A stretch of DNA of 64,000 nucleotides from Lineus longissimus (GCF_910592395.1 NC_088310.1:9865501-9929500), one strand, 5' to 3'; counted from the first letter of the stretch, positions 34,565-47,121 are shown. The notes: generated from the sequence alone by a model not told the origin. Translations and numbers: made by a program.

Positions 34565-36770
34565 GTGGCCAATAAGTTATGATGGTTGTGACGGAAGTCT
34601 CCAGTAAAGGACGAATCTGTTGTAATGGTTTTGTGACATTAGTATCTCAAGTAAAAGCCAATCGGTGATGATGGTCGTGAGAAAAAGATCTCTGTTTAAG
34701 GCGAACCAGTGGTAATGGTTTATGACAGAAGTGTCTCCAGTAAAGGTGGGTCAATTATGATGGCTGTGACAGAAGTGTCTCCAGTAAAGGTTGGTCAATT
34801 ATGATGGCTGTGACAGTTGTGTCTTCAGTAAAGGCCGATTTAGTTGCAATGGTTGTGACAGAGGTTTCTCTAGTAATGGAAAATAGATTGTGATGGTTGT
34901 GAGAGAAGTATCTCCAGTGAAGGTTGATCCGTTGTGATGGTTGTGACAGCAGTATCTCTAGGAAAGACCAATCAGTTGTGATGGTTGTGACAGAAGTATC
35001 TCCAGTGAAGGTTGATCAGTTGTGATGGTTGTGACAGAAGTATCACAGGACTGACTAATCAGTTGTGATGGTTGTGACAGAAGTATCACAGGAAAGACCA
35101 ATCAGTTGTGAAGGTTGTGACAGATGTATCCCAGTAAAGACCAATCAGTTGTGAAGGTTGTGACAGAAGTGTCTCCAGTGAAGGTTGATCAGTTGTGATG
35201 GTTGTGACAGAAGTATCTCCAGTGAAGGTTGATCAGTTGTGATGGTTGTGACAGAAGTATCTCCAGTGAAGGTTGATCAGTTGTGATGGTTGTGACAGTT
35301 GTATCCCAGTAAAGACCAATCAGTTGTAATTGCTATGACAGAGGTCTCTCTAGTAAAGGCCAATAGATTGTGAAGGTTGTGACAGAAGTATCCCAGTAAA
35401 GGCAAATCAATTGTGAAGGTTGCGACAAAAGTATCACAGGAAAGACCAATCAGTTGTGATGGTTGTGACAGAAGTGTCTCCAGTGAAGGTTGATCAGTTG
35501 TGATGGTTGTGACAGAAGTATCTCCAGGAAAGACCAATCAGTTGTGAAGGTTGTGACAGAAGTATCTCCAGTGAAGGTTGATCCGTTGTGATGATTGTGA
35601 CAGAAGTATCTCTAGGAAAGACCAATCAGTTGTGATGGTTGTGAGAGAAGTATCTCCAGTGAAGGTTGATCAGTTGTGATGGTTGTGACAGAAGTATCTC
35701 CAGTGAAGGTTGATCAGTTGTGATGGTTGTGACAGAAGTATCTCCAGGAAAGACCAATCAGTTGTGAAGGTTGTGACAGAAGTATCTCCAGTGAAGGTTG
35801 ATCAGTTCTGATGGTTGTGACAGAAGTATCTCCAGGAAAGACCAATCAGTTGTGAAGGTTGTGACAGAAGTATCTCCAATGAAGGTCGATGCGTTGTGAT
35901 GGTCGTGACAGAAGTATCTCTAGGAAAGACCAATCAGTTGTGATGGTTGTGAGAGAAGTATCTCCAGTGAAGGTTGATCAGTTGTGATGGTTGTGACAGA
36001 AGTATCTCCAGGAAAGACCAATCAGTTGTGATGGTTGTGACAGAAGTATCTCCAGGAAAGACCAATCAGTTGTGAAGGTTGTGACAGAAGTATCTCCAGC
36101 GAAGGTTGATCCGTTGTGATGGTTGTGACAGAAGTATCTCCAGTGAAGGTTGATCAGTTGTGAAGGTTGTGACAGAAGTATCTCCAGTGAAGGTTGATCA
36201 GTTGTGATAGTTGTGACAGAAGTATCTCCAGTGAAGGTTGATCAGTTGTGATGGTTGTGACAGAAGTATCCCAGTAAAGACCAATCAGTTGTGAAGGTTG
36301 TGACAGAAGTGTCTCCAGTGAAGGTTGGTCAGTTGTGATGGTTGTGACAGAAGTATCTCCAGTAAAAACCAATCAGTTGCAATGGCTATGACAGAGGTCT
36401 CTCTAGTAAAGGCCAATAGATTGTGATGGTTGTGAATGAAGTCTCTGCAGTAAAGGCCAATCAAGCGTGATGGTTGTGAATGAAGTCTCTCAGTGAACGC
36501 CAATCAGTTGTGACGGTTGTGCCAGAAGTATCTCCAGTAAAGGCCGATGAGTTGTGATGATTGTTAATGCATTGTCTCCAGTAAAGGCCAATAGATTGTG
36601 ATGGTTGTGAATGAAGTCTCTCCAGTAAAGGCCAATCAGTTGTGATGATTGTTAATGTATTGTCTCCAGTAGAGGCCAATCAATGGTGATGGTTGTGCCA
36701 GAAGTATCGTCAGTAAAGGCCAATCGGTTGTGATGATTGTGAATGAAGTCTCTCCAGTAAAGGCCAGTCA
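34565..36770. repeat. Minisatellite array, 44-bp unit, about 50 copies
   Basis: The unit reads approximately TTGATCAGTTGTGATGGTTG then TGACAGAAGTATCTCCAGTG and AAGG. A second variant has ACCAATCAGTTGTGAAGG and CCAGGAAAG. The two variants intermix in the core (about 34,900-36,300). Both ends are more diverged, as expected if homogenisation is strongest in the middle. No ORF is credible. Confidence 0.93.
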
Positions 36771-37830
36771 AGTTTGTTAAATCCTATTGAGAGATACGAA
36801 TGTCGCTCAACTTTCATACAATATTGTCAAAGCACGTCAAGAACACTTATTGGAATAGTAATATCTGGTTGTCTCGGGATGAAGTGTGTGCTTTTTCTAC
36901 ATCAAGAGCTTTATTTCGGGTCCCCCAGTGTGTGGAATAAAAAAAGTACTCAAAAATTTCGCTTTTGGTTTCTGTTTCTGTAGAATACTCGGCAGTCCGT
37001 CTGTCATGCCGAGTCGCCAGATTACCATCCTGTGAGATACAGGTTTTTGATACTCCTACATCCTTTACGAAATATCGAGGCGGAGTATATTTAAAACCAC
37101 TGATTACGTCAGGATGCCAGAATACTGGCGATATAGCGCGTAAGCCATTTTAAAAAGCGCGCCAAAACTCCCACCGCTAACCAACAGCGCGGCACTACTT
37201 TAATGGCGCGATTCGTGTGTGGATATTTTCATCGCAATTTTCTGTCGACTTTGAAGGGTTTATGAATTTTTGAAGCCTTGACATGACAGGTAAGATGGGG
37301 ACACTAAGATAAGATGATGTTTTGGCTAAAATAGAGGCGGGTCAGAATGGGAAAATGATTGGGATTTTAGCTGTGACTTGGAAGCCGATAACTCCAATGC
37401 TGTCACTGCGCTGCATCACTATATATCCATTCAAGAAGCCCTGTGCTATGGCGAGCCCTATTTGAAAGTGAAAGTAGGCAAATGATCGGGTGCGGTGCTC
37501 CTTTGGTACAGCCTGGTCGTCACTAAATGGGTTACCTGCTGTCACTATACTGGTGATTTCATTAAAAATTTCTAGGCCAGTTTTTGTTGATAATAAGAGT
37601 GAAAAAACTGAGGAAGAATTCTATCAATAGACAGAAAAAGGTTTTTCTATACTCATCATGTGAAAATTGCAAAATTACAGTGAAGGGTAGTAGTGAAAAT
37701 GCTACCTCAAGTTGAGTAGCCTATACATTTAATTTTTAGAAATATCTGACCCAGATATGAAGATCCATACATTGTACGGCGGTTATCAGGACCTAGGGTT
37801 AATGGGGCATCGTTGCGATCTCGGAGCTTA
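36771..37830. other. Intergenic DNA with one CATCCTGA MITE
   Basis: At 37,026-37,116 lies a solo copy of the CATCCTG..CGTCAGGATG module found in the tRNA array units. The rest shows no recognisable gene. Confidence 0.5.
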
Positions 37831-38516
37831 AACTCTGTACACACTGACAACATTTTGGGAAACATGTTGGCCAACATGTTGTCCAGGTGCGATGTTATCG
37901 AAAATGTTGGCAGTGTGTACAGTTCGGAAACATTCGGAAACATTCGGTAACATGTTGGCCAAATGTTGCTCAAATGTTGTCGAAATAATACAAAATCAAT
38001 TTTGTTGCCGAGTGTTGTCGAGTTTTATCCAATCAGAAATAGGCCACAAATCACATGATCTACCTGAAGCCATGTGATGTAGTCAAAATAGCAGCCTCCA
38101 GTAAGGAATGGTTATTGAGTGAAGTGGAACAACTTATCGCAGTATGGGAAAGTTGTGCCTGTTTATGGGATGACAGTAGACAGGAGACAGTGGTAGGCCC
38201 CATGCTGGTCTTTCATATATATCCATGGTCTTGTCCACACTCTTTTCTCATCTTTACGTCTTCTTTGCCGTCTTTCAATCAGGATACGTAAAATTATGGC
38301 AGAGCCCCCGACAATACATCTTCTTCTTTTCGAATCTTCCATTGTTTATGAATTTCCGTCCAAAATCCTCATTTTCTCAGAAACATTCGATAACAAGTTG
38401 CCCAACATGTTGTCGAATGTTGTCATGTGTATACAGGGCCAAATTTTTGTTGCCCAGGTGTGTTGCCGAGATGTTTCCGAAAATGTTACCGAAAATGTTG
38501 TCCGTGTGTACAAAGC
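37831..38516. mobile_element. Composite TIR element with TGTACACAC ends
   Basis: The outer ends CTCTGTACACACTGACAACA (about 37,834) and TGTTGTCCGTGTGTACAAAG (to 38,515) are inverted. An inner inverted copy (AAAATGTTGGCAGTGTGTACAG, about 37,902-37,922) makes the first 90 bp a hairpin by itself. ACATGTTGNCCAACATGTTG words recur throughout. No transposase. Confidence 0.65.
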
Positions 38517-38552
38517 TTAGCCTACATCAGTGCTATACATGTTTCCCGAAAT

Positions 38553-38776
38553 TGTGACTCGCTCTACCAAAACTAGGCGCTTGTCGCATCTGAACTTGAC
38601 AGGTTGATACGGACTTGTTGTTCATTTCCCTATTGTAGACCTTTTGTGAAATCTATTACAAACTAATTTGGTTACATTTCACCAAAGGTCTACAATAGGG
38701 AAATGAACAACAAGTCCGTATCAACCTGTCAAGTTCAGATGCGACAAGCGCCTAGTTTTGGTAGAGCGGGTCACAA
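38553..38776. mobile_element. 220-bp hairpin MITE, copy 2
   Basis: It is nearly identical to 12,858-13,078 and 42,612-42,834, with ends GTGACTCGCTCTACCAAAAC and TTTTGGTAGAGCGGGTCAC. It sits about 860 bp upstream of the SLC46 exon. Confidence 0.92.
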
Positions 38777-39637
38777 TTGGTGGCTTGCATTGGAACTAAC
38801 TTTTTCCCCCTTGTCCGTCATTAATGGCATTCAAGTGTGTCGGTCAACCATGACTATCTCCATTGTCCCTCCACCATAAGGCCTAGTTTCCCCTTATGAC
38901 ATCACTATTTCGGACACTCAGCGCCCCATTTCTGGAAAGGTGTATAATGGGGCAAGTCTCGTCTCATGTCATCATAAAATGGAGCAGAGTTTCCTTCAGA
39001 ACGTTTTAATGAGAATTACTAAGTACACTGTATGCTTCTATAATGAATGAGTAAGTGGGATTATGATTATCATCACTAACCCTGCCGTTTGCCAGCTCCG
39101 TCCGTTTGATTCAAAGGCTATAGGTCATCTTCCTGGTGTGAAAGTAAATTTTGTCCACCTGGAGTAATACTCCGATTCTATTGTTCCAGATATTTTCAGG
39201 GATTTATTGCCAGATGCGTCCATTTTCTGATCCTTGTCTGATTTAAAAGCTACAGGTCATCGTCCTGGTGTGAAAGTAAATTTAGTCTACCCTGCAGGAG
39301 TATTAGTCCTATTATATTGTTCAAGAGATTTTCAGGGATTTATTGCCAGATGAACAGCAGAACAATGATAATCCTACAATAGAATCGTTTACTTCCTGGC
39401 CCCCACATGGGAACTTCAGATACCTGTCATATCAGCTTTTCTCGGCATGCAAAAATTTGCCATTATATTGTTACATAAAAAGATTCCGTGGTGTTAGATA
39501 ACAATTTCCTTTAATCCCAAACCCGTTTTTGAGGACAATGTCACAACCCGAATGCTAGGAAGTTTCGTATTAAACGGTTTATAAATTCTATTGCAGAGTG
39601 CCATGAAGAAGCGGTCCTTGTCGATCATCTGCTGAAA
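38777..39637. repeat. Upstream region of SLC46 with a 134-bp tandem duplication
   Basis: GGTCAT(C)TTCCTGGTGTGAAA..TTTTCAGGGATTTATTGCCA occurs twice (about 39,122-39,220 and 39,256-39,352). At 39,590 a TTCTATTGCAG may be the acceptor of a 5'-UTR intron. After it, ATGAAGAAGCGG opens a 10-codon upstream ORF that stops 5 bp before the main start. Confidence 0.55.
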
Positions 39638-42600
39638 ATGAAGGGACGACGAGTCAAGGCGCGATGCAAGAGGGCGGTGATAGTTGAACCGGTATTGTTT
39701 ATGTACGCATTGGCTCTCTCCGGCAGCGCACCAGTTATTGAGCAGTATCTCTACGCAAGGTTCAAGCTTCAGTATCCAATTTTAAACGGAACCATTGATA
39801 GCAACGAAACGACTCCTTGCATGTCGGTGAACCATTCAGATCCCTATTTTATTGCAACCCAAGCCGTCCAAGAGGAGACATCGCAATGGATGATGTATTT
39901 GCAAGTCACGTGCTCTGTAATTTCCATATTCACTACCCTAGTATACGGACCATACTCGGACGTGGCTGGGAGACGTATCATCATGATTTTACCAAGTGCT
40001 GCTGCAGTTATAAAGTTCACATTCAATGCCTTTGTAATATATTTTAATCTACCAGTCTGGTGTTTACTATTTGGTCAAGTCCTAGAGGGCCTGTGTGGAG
40101 GTTTTGAGACCATGATTATGATTGTGCTCGCCTATATTGCAGACCAGACGACTAAGGACACGCGAGGCATGAGGATGACAATTGCACAATCTATGTTAGC
40201 ATTCGCCATGGCGACATCTCAACTCGGCTTGGGATATTTCATAAAAGCAACAGGTTTTCTCTATCCTTACATAACCTTATGTGCCATCTTAGTGGTTAAT
40301 CTAGTCTACGTTATATTCCTAGTGCCAGAAACTATTGGCGCGGATCGTAGCATTCGGTACAGGATCACAGACTTTAGCATAGTCAGGTCGTTAGGAGCAA
40401 CAATCCGCGCTTTCACGGAAAGTGAGGACAGACGAAACGTGAAAGTCGGGTTGTTGTTGATCATATCTGTCTTCTGTTCCATTCCCTTGATCAGTCGTGC
40501 CACCATGATTGTACTCTTTACTATGAATATACCGTTTTGCTGGGGCCCAGATAAAATTGGTGTCTTCGCCGCAGCCAGCAACGCTGCTGTCCAACTTGGA
40601 GGCATAGCTAGCCTGAAGTTCTTCAAGCTATGCCGTCTTTCTGAAATGTGGATTGCCGCCATTGGTACCCTCTCAATTATGGCCAGTTCTCTCACGAATG
40701 CATTTGCAGAGACAGATCTAATGATGTACATGGGTAAGTCACGTCCTTCCTTCTCCAAACATGTTACATATTTTGCTGTAAAATTCACCCCATTCATATA
40801 ATTTCCCTTCGTTCTGCATACATGTGGTTCCCGGCGGGTTTCCCCTTAATGTATCAAAATTTTGAGTTGAGAGCTGAGCGTCTCCATACGCTGGTCCCAT
40901 TTTCCCATACCTACTTCATCCTCCTTTTCTCTGCGTTTTCCCGTCCCCCGTTCTCCACAAATGCCCACACCATCCATGTTTATGTTACCCGTTCCCCGTT
41001 GCCCATGCATCTCCCGTCCCTTCTTCTACATAATAACAATGTCCCCGTCTACCGTTGTTAATTACATTTTGCTACCTGTCTTTCTCCATACGTTGTCTGG
41101 TCCCCCGAAGCCTACACATTTTACCTCCCTTACACCTTCTGCGCTTTCCCTGGTGTCCCCGCAACGGATGTCCACCTATATTCCCTCACTCCTTCCATAT
41201 ATACATGCTTCTGCCCTCCGATATCCATACGTCTCCCCTTTGGTCTCATTTTCCACTTGTTGACCCTTTTCAGTGTTTTCTTGTCACACCCTCCTTCTCC
41301 AGACGCCTCCTCTAGACATGTCTACATCCATAATTCTGCATGTATGAAAACGTCTGAGGCCTGTATTTCTATTTTGATATATTTTCAGTGGTGATTGCGA
41401 GTGTTTTCATTGCACTCCCAATCCCGATGTGCAAAAGTATGATCTCCAGGCTAGTCACTGTCGACGAACAAGGTTTGTATCAAACTACAATGTACATAAT
41501 TTACACGTACATGTATATCTTTCATTCCCATATCTATAATCTCGGGTGTAACATCTTAAATATCCTGGGATCGAGAGTCACGGGTTACGAGATAGATTCT
41601 GGCCTAAAGACACGAAGGTCGAAGAAAAGCTGTGGGGAACACAGCCGGACCTTCGGGCGACAAGCCGCTTCATCTCCGCCACAGGACTGAGGTTATAGTT
41701 TTACTTAGGCAGGTTGAACGCTGAAGAAGAAGAAGAAGAAGAAGAGTCACGGGGACAGCATGTTCTACATGTACATGTACATGTAGATTGGCGCTTTTAA
41801 TCATTGAGGTATTGAATGTCATGTGTGTCTATCAACGATACCTTAATCCGTAGTTATACAATAGGAAAGGAAACATTTTCCCGGGGGGGGGGGGGGGCTA
41901 CACCGTGTTCAACCCTTTTAGTACAACGAAGACCCGAGCCGCCGAGTATTTAGCGATAGCACTGACTTCTGGTGAAAGTCAGTCTTGTCTGCTTGTTGAA
42001 GACGAAGACGTGAATGTTGCTACTCTACGCAACCAGACCACTCGAGGTTCTCCAAATCTATCCATAGATTTAAAGCGATGCTACAGGCAGGTCAGATTAA
42101 GGTAAACGAAGTTGTTGATAGGGGTTTCTTCCATCTCACAATAAAAATCAAAACTATTCACGCTCGTATGAGAAATTGCTTCTACAAATGTACTTTATTG
42201 TAAATTGTTTTCTTTTTCGTGCGTCTTGCAGGTACTATGGGAGCCGGTGTGGCCAGCGTCGAAGCCTTGAACAACATCGTCAGTTCCATTGTAATGAACC
42301 TCATCTATCAGAAAACACTCTTTTTCATGACTGGGTTCATATTCGTTGTTGGTGCCATATCAGGCTTCGCTGGTCTTATCATCATTTTGTAAGTATCTGT
42401 ATACAGTGTTGGTCAGAGATAACATCACTGCCTATACGCGCAACATTTGCGTCAGCTGCACTCTCGGCAACTGTCATGCTCAAATGCGTATTCTTCACAT
42501 TAAAGGGCCGATTTTCACGAGACTCGGTGCGGATGGGTCTGGTGGTGCCACCTTCTTGTGTAAATGCTTACCAGTGTTTGTCTGTTCTGGTCCAAAACGT

Positions 42601-43451
42601 GGACCATATCTGTGACTCGCTCTACCAAAACAAGGCGCTTGTCGCATCTGAACTTGACAGGTTGATACGGACTTGTTGTTCATTTCCCTATTGTTGACCT
42701 TTTGTGAAATCTATTACAAACTGATTTGGTCACATTCAACAAAAGGTCTACAATAGGGAAATGAACAACAAGTCCGTATCAACCTGTCAAGTTCAGATGC
42801 GACAAGCGCCTAGTTTTGGTAGAGCGGGTCACAATTCTGATGTGAATTCACTGCAGTCCGGTTCCCTCATCTGGTTCGATGAAGGCCGGTCGGGAGTTTT
42901 CGCCAATCCCCCGAAACGCCAACGTGAACGCCAATTTCATTGTTTGACTCCTGATAACGAAGTCGAACAATGGGATAGGCGTTCACGTGGACGTTTCGAG
43001 GGATTGGCGAAAACTCCCTCTGGCCTCGCTACGTTACGTCGCCTTCAACGAAGCTATTGCTTCTGACGCGTTTGTGGATCGTTTTCTGTCAATGGCCATT
43101 ACTATTGATGCCCATAAGTGTAACCTATATTTTTTTGTATAGACAGGGTTTATACAGTACTTGTCATAAGTATCATTTCTCACTACGCACCACTTTCGCA
43201 TGTCAGTAGTTGCTATAATGCGTTGAGCTGTGGCTTGTTTTGATGCGGGCAGAAAAAAGAGAAAACATGTATATGGAGAAGGAAAGAGGAAAACGGTACA
43301 ACTGTAACAACAATACTTTTTCTCTATTAAAGCCATCCACGTCAATGTTGTGATTAATAATTATCCAGAATCCTTATATTTTTATATATTTATTTTCAGG
43401 TTCTACATTGCATTCATAGCCATCCAAAATCGTCAGAAACGCCTTGTATAG
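39638..43451 (+). CDS. SLC46A: SLC46-family proton-coupled transporter, complete
   Basis: Four exons splice in frame at 39,638-40,733, 41,389-41,472, 42,232-42,388 and 43,400-43,451, all GT-AG (phases 1, 1, 2), giving 462 residues. Human SLC46A1 and A3 have about 460. This major-facilitator family imports folates or muropeptide-like solutes with protons across plasma or lysosomal membranes. Exon 1 has the first helix after a basic start (VEPVLFMYALALSGS, 17-31). A long luminal loop follows with three N-glycosylation sites (N50, N56, N65), then the MFS motif A YGPYSDVAGRR (103-113) and GLCGGFETMIMIVLAYIAD in helix 4. Exon 2 supplies IASVFIALPIPMCKSMISRLV, exon 3 the last two helices, and exon 4 the tail QNRQKRLV. 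The A1/A2/A3 branch is unresolved. Intron 3 contains two palindromic MITEs. Confidence 0.93.
41883..41897. repeat. Run of 15 G in SLC46 intron 2
   Basis: An uninterrupted G run, preceded by CCC. Nearby simple repeats include GAA (41,727-41,744) and ACATGT (41,766-41,787). Confidence 0.9.
42612..42834. mobile_element. 220-bp hairpin MITE, copy 3, SLC46 intron 3
   Basis: The ends are TGTGACTCGCTCTACCAAAA and TTTTGGTAGAGCGGGTCACA. It differs from copies 1 and 2 by only a few bases (for example AACAAGG for AACTAGG near the left end). Confidence 0.92.
42889..43017. mobile_element. Second palindromic MITE in SLC46 intron 3
   Basis: Arms of about 45 bp: GGGAGTTTTCGCCAATCCCC..AACGTGAACGCC and GGCGTTCACGT..GGGATTGGCGAAAACTCCCT. 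A spacer of about 40 bp separates them. No ORF. Confidence 0.75.
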
Positions 43452-43800
43452 TCTGAATAACGATTGTTCATTCTCAAAGCAGCTAGATGGGTATATTCTC
43501 TCTTCCATCCACCGTTAGGTCCCGTGCGGCACATGCTAGTTTTGATGTTCGATTCAACAGATCGATCGATTAGCGATCAGTCACAGTCCCCATATCGCAA
43601 AACGCACACAAAACAAACATAACCCTAGACACATATATCACAAAAGAAGCTATATCTGTAATATTTTTCAACTGTGTGCCTCACTTAATTCGTGGACTCC
43701 CTGGGCAGTCCATTGCGTCAACCAAATTGGACTGCCTCAAATAGCGCAGCTTTCACGTCGTGCTATTTAAACCCCTGGCGAACTTTTGGGAAGGATATGA
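43452..43800. other. 3' flank of SLC46, no feature seen
   Basis: The presumed 3' UTR and flank of SLC46. The tRNA-array repeat begins at about 43,797 (GACATAACCATGTGGGTGAA). Confidence 0.4.
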
Positions 43801-44057
43801 CATAACCATGTGGGTGAAATAGACAGGGTAATAAAAGAAAATTTCTCCATTCACGACCATTAGACTAAACGTTTGACCTGGAAGGTGTGTTTTCATTGTA
43901 TTGTCATACACCAATACGCAATGACATTAAACCTTAAAATATCACCAAATGATCTACTTCACCAATTCAATTCATGCATAACATAAACAATTGTTGCGTA
44001 AAATTCCGTATGCAGAAGAAGCTGTGCTTAAAAAATAAACAAAATATACAAAACAAA

Positions 44058-44127
44058 GTTTCCGCCCGGTTTCGAAACGGACCTTCTGCGTGTTAGGCAG
44101 ATGTGATAACCACTACACCACGGAAAC
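44058..44127 (-). pseudogene. tRNA-Val(AAC)-like, T arm damaged
   Basis: 70 nt instead of 72. The acceptor, D and anticodon arms match the family. The T-stem region reads GGTTTCGAAACGGACC on the plus strand, lacking 2 nt and changing one base, so the T stem cannot form normally. Confidence 0.8.
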
Positions 44128-44567
44128 CGTTGATGCCGTTGTAAGGGCCGGGAAAATCATTGTATCTGTACATCAGGTTGGTGTGTATCGGAGCAAAATA
44201 ATCGTTGAGGCCAACAAGAGAAGAGGCACATCCTGTAACCCGTTTAGAGTCATGGTGGACAAATGAAATTAATCGCAACATCACCATGATATTAATTATG
44301 TACTTCATGTAGTTTGTGACATAACCATGTGGGTGAAATAGACAGGGTAATAAAGACAAATTGCCATTCGCGACCAGTAGACTAAACGTGTGTTTTCATT
44401 GTGTTGTCATACAAAAAGCACCATTATACGGAATGATATTTTAATCAAAATATCACCAAATGATGCACTGATTCACTTGATGAAAAATATAAACATTTGA
44501 TGCGACTCAAATATTCCATGTGCTGAAGAGGATGTGCTTAAAAGATACATTAAGTATACAAAACGCA

Positions 44568-44639
44568 GTTTCCGCCCGGTTTCGAACCGGGGACCTTCTG
44601 CGTGTAAGGCAGATGTGATAACCACTACACCACGGAAAC
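44568..44639 (-). tRNA. tRNA-Val, anticodon TAC
   Basis: 72 nt with intact stems. Its sequence is that of the array family except for the anticodon loop CTTACAC, giving UAC. A box TGGTGTAGTGG and B box GGTTCGAAACC are intact, and TTTT follows within 9 nt of the 3' end. As in all copies, the base after the acceptor stem is T, not A. Confidence 0.8.
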
Positions 44640-45449
44640 CGTTCACGTTGACGTTGGGGTCGGCAAGACTATGATATCTGTAGGGCCTATGCATCGGGTC
44701 TGATCGATCGATGGTTATGGTTTCTTCACACACCTGTGATGTGCACCACAAAACGTGAAGTTGGTAAAACAAAACGACGAAGTTATGGGGCTGCGCAGGA
44801 GACTAGGGACATGTACGGAAGAAGGGAAAGAAGAATGAACGGAGAGGGAAGGGAATAAGAATAAAGATGGGAAGGGGAGGGAAGTAAACAAATGTCAATT
44901 CCCTATTGATGTTCACATTCTCTTCTTATACATGTTCCCGTCCCTCCTACGCCATACATGTCCTCTATTCTCGTGCAATCGCTTCCTATGCAAGTTCCCG
45001 TCCTATTATGTTCAGAGTTTCTCTTATTAATGTTCCCATCCTTGGTACAATTCGTCTGAAATTGCCCAGGTTGATATGGAGGAGCGCAAGCCCGAAAGAG
45101 GAGAGGCATGTCCTGTCACTCGTTTACAGTCTGGCGGACAAATATATTTAAGAAATCACAACAATATCATTATAATCATTATGTATATGCTTCATGTAAT
45201 TTGTGACATAACCATGTGGGTGAAATAGACAGGGTAATAAAAGAAAATTTCTCCATTCACGACCAGTAGACTAAACGAACGATCGGGAAGGTGTGTTTTC
45301 ATACGGAATGAGATATTAAACAAAATATCACCAAATGATGTACTTCACCGATTCGCTTCATGAAAAACATAAACAATTGTTGCGATTCAAAAATTCTGTG
45401 TGCTGCAGAAGATGTGCTTAAAAATATATTAAAAAATATACAAAATAAA

Positions 45450-45514
45450 GTTTCCGCCCGGTTTCGAACCTTCTGCGTGTGAGGCAGATGTGATAACCAC
45501 TACAACACGGAAAC
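45450..45514 (-). pseudogene. tRNA-Val(CAC)-like with 7-nt deletion
   Basis: The anticodon loop CTCACAC gives CAC. Seven bases covering the variable loop and the 5' side of the T stem are missing, so it should not fold as a tRNA. An extra D-arm change (TGTTGTAGTGG) affects the A box. Confidence 0.85.
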
Positions 45515-46432
45515 CGTTGATGCCGTTTGAGGGGCCGTGAAAGTCATTGTATCTGTAAATCAGGTTGGTGTGCATCGGGGCTGATCGATCCACATGGTTC
45601 TGGTATCTTCACACACCTGTCGTGTCTGCCACGAAACGTGGATTTGGTGAAACAAAACGACGTAGATACAGGGCTGCCCAGGAGACTAGGGACATGTATG
45701 GAAGAAGGGAAAGAAGAATGAACGGAGAGGGAAGGGAATAAGAATGATGATGGGAAGGGCAGGAAACACATTTCAATTCCCTACTGATGTTCACATCTCT
45801 CCTCATGCAAGTTCCCGTCCTATTATGTTCAGAGCTTCTCTTCTTATGCCATCCTGAGATGCAGGTTTTCGATGCTCCTACATCGTATCGAGAGGCGGAG
45901 TATATTTAAAACCACCCATTACGTCAGGATGCTCTTATGCATGTTTCTATCCTTGGTCCAATTTGTCTGAAATTGCCCAGGTTGATATGGAGAAGCCCGA
46001 AAGTGGAGAGGCTGCGCGTGGTGTCACTCGTTTAGAGACTGGTGGACAAATATATTAAAGAAATCACAACAATATCAATATCATAATCATGTATTATGCT
46101 TCATGTAAGGTTGTGGTACATATGTATACCCATGTGGGTGAAAGAGACAGGTAATAAAAGAAATATTTCATCTACGGCCCGCGTACACCAAGCGATTGAC
46201 CAGGAAGGTGTGTGTTTGATAGTTGTCATACAAACTGCACCAGTATTATACAGGTAATATCCCCAGAGGATGTGCGCCACGAATCGCGTAGTACTAGGTG
46301 AAACAAAATAATCGTTGAGGCCAACAAGAGAAGAGGCACATCCTGTAGCCCGTTTAGAGTCTAGTGGACAAATGAAATTAATCACAACATCACAATGATA
46401 TTAATTATGTACTTCATGTAGTTTGTGATATA

Positions 46433-47080
46433 TTCTAAAAGGCCTTAGTCACAGTATATCATTGTTTCTAATACAAAATACATTACGCCTCGTTTTGATC
46501 GGAGCGGTCTTGGTATCGTAACCAATGACCGCCTGGGTAGGTATAAAATTCTGAATTTTAGCAGACGAATTATTTTCACCAAGAAGCAACGACTCAGCCC
46601 CACAAAACAATGTCAAGAACACGAGATTTTGAAGTATTCCCCGATATATTGGGATTTGTGAAGTAGGGAGGATACCCGAGGACTCTTTCGAGGTCGTCAG
46701 TCAGGATTCAGAAGAGGTCAAAGACGAGGAAATGGTAGAAATCGAGCTAGCAGACTGGGAATTCCCTTGCTGCGTGACGTCATCTTCACAAGCAACAATA
46801 TGGCGGAGTTCCGGACACCAGGCTGGATCATTCATTGACGAAAACGGAACATATATACCTTTCAAATCGTATTTAATTTGTTTAATTTTGAAACCTTTTA
46901 GAATAGAAATTAATACCTCGCTGTCGGTCATTGGTTGTATAATCAAGACCGCTCGGGTAGACCTCAAATTACGTCCAAAACCCTCGGCGAAGCGCCTCGG
47001 GTTTTGGACTGCATTTTCGGTCTACCCGAGCGGTCTTGATTATACAACCAATGACCGCCAGCTCGGTATTAATTCCTTAA
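46433..47080 (+). mobile_element. Element E, 648 bp, forward copy
   Basis: It runs from TTCTAAAAGGCCTTAGTCAC to CTCGGTATTAATTCCTTAA. The right 180 bp is a near-perfect hairpin (GTCGGTCATTGGTTGTATAA against TTATACAACCAATGACCGCC) with tip CCTCGGCGAAGCGCCTCGG. The left end has a smaller GCGGTCTTGGT..ACCAATGACCGC hairpin. No ORF resembles a transposase. It inserted into a tRNA-array unit between GTGA(C/T)ATA and AACCAAGTGG. Confidence 0.85.
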
Positions 47081-47121
47081 ACCTTACATGAAGCATAATA
47101 CATGATTATGATATTGATATG

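Noticed and set aside
34565-36770. CRISPR-like array
   Set aside because: The units are contiguous 44-bp repeats without unique spacers, the genome is eukaryotic, and no cas gene is present.
40306-40797. 163-codon minus-strand ORF
   Set aside because: It is a shadow of SLC46 exon 1 on the opposite strand.
46732-47091. 119-codon ORF in element E, and its antisense copy at 49,013-49,430
   Set aside because: It runs through the long terminal hairpin. Both strands are open because of the palindrome, and no transposase motif is present.
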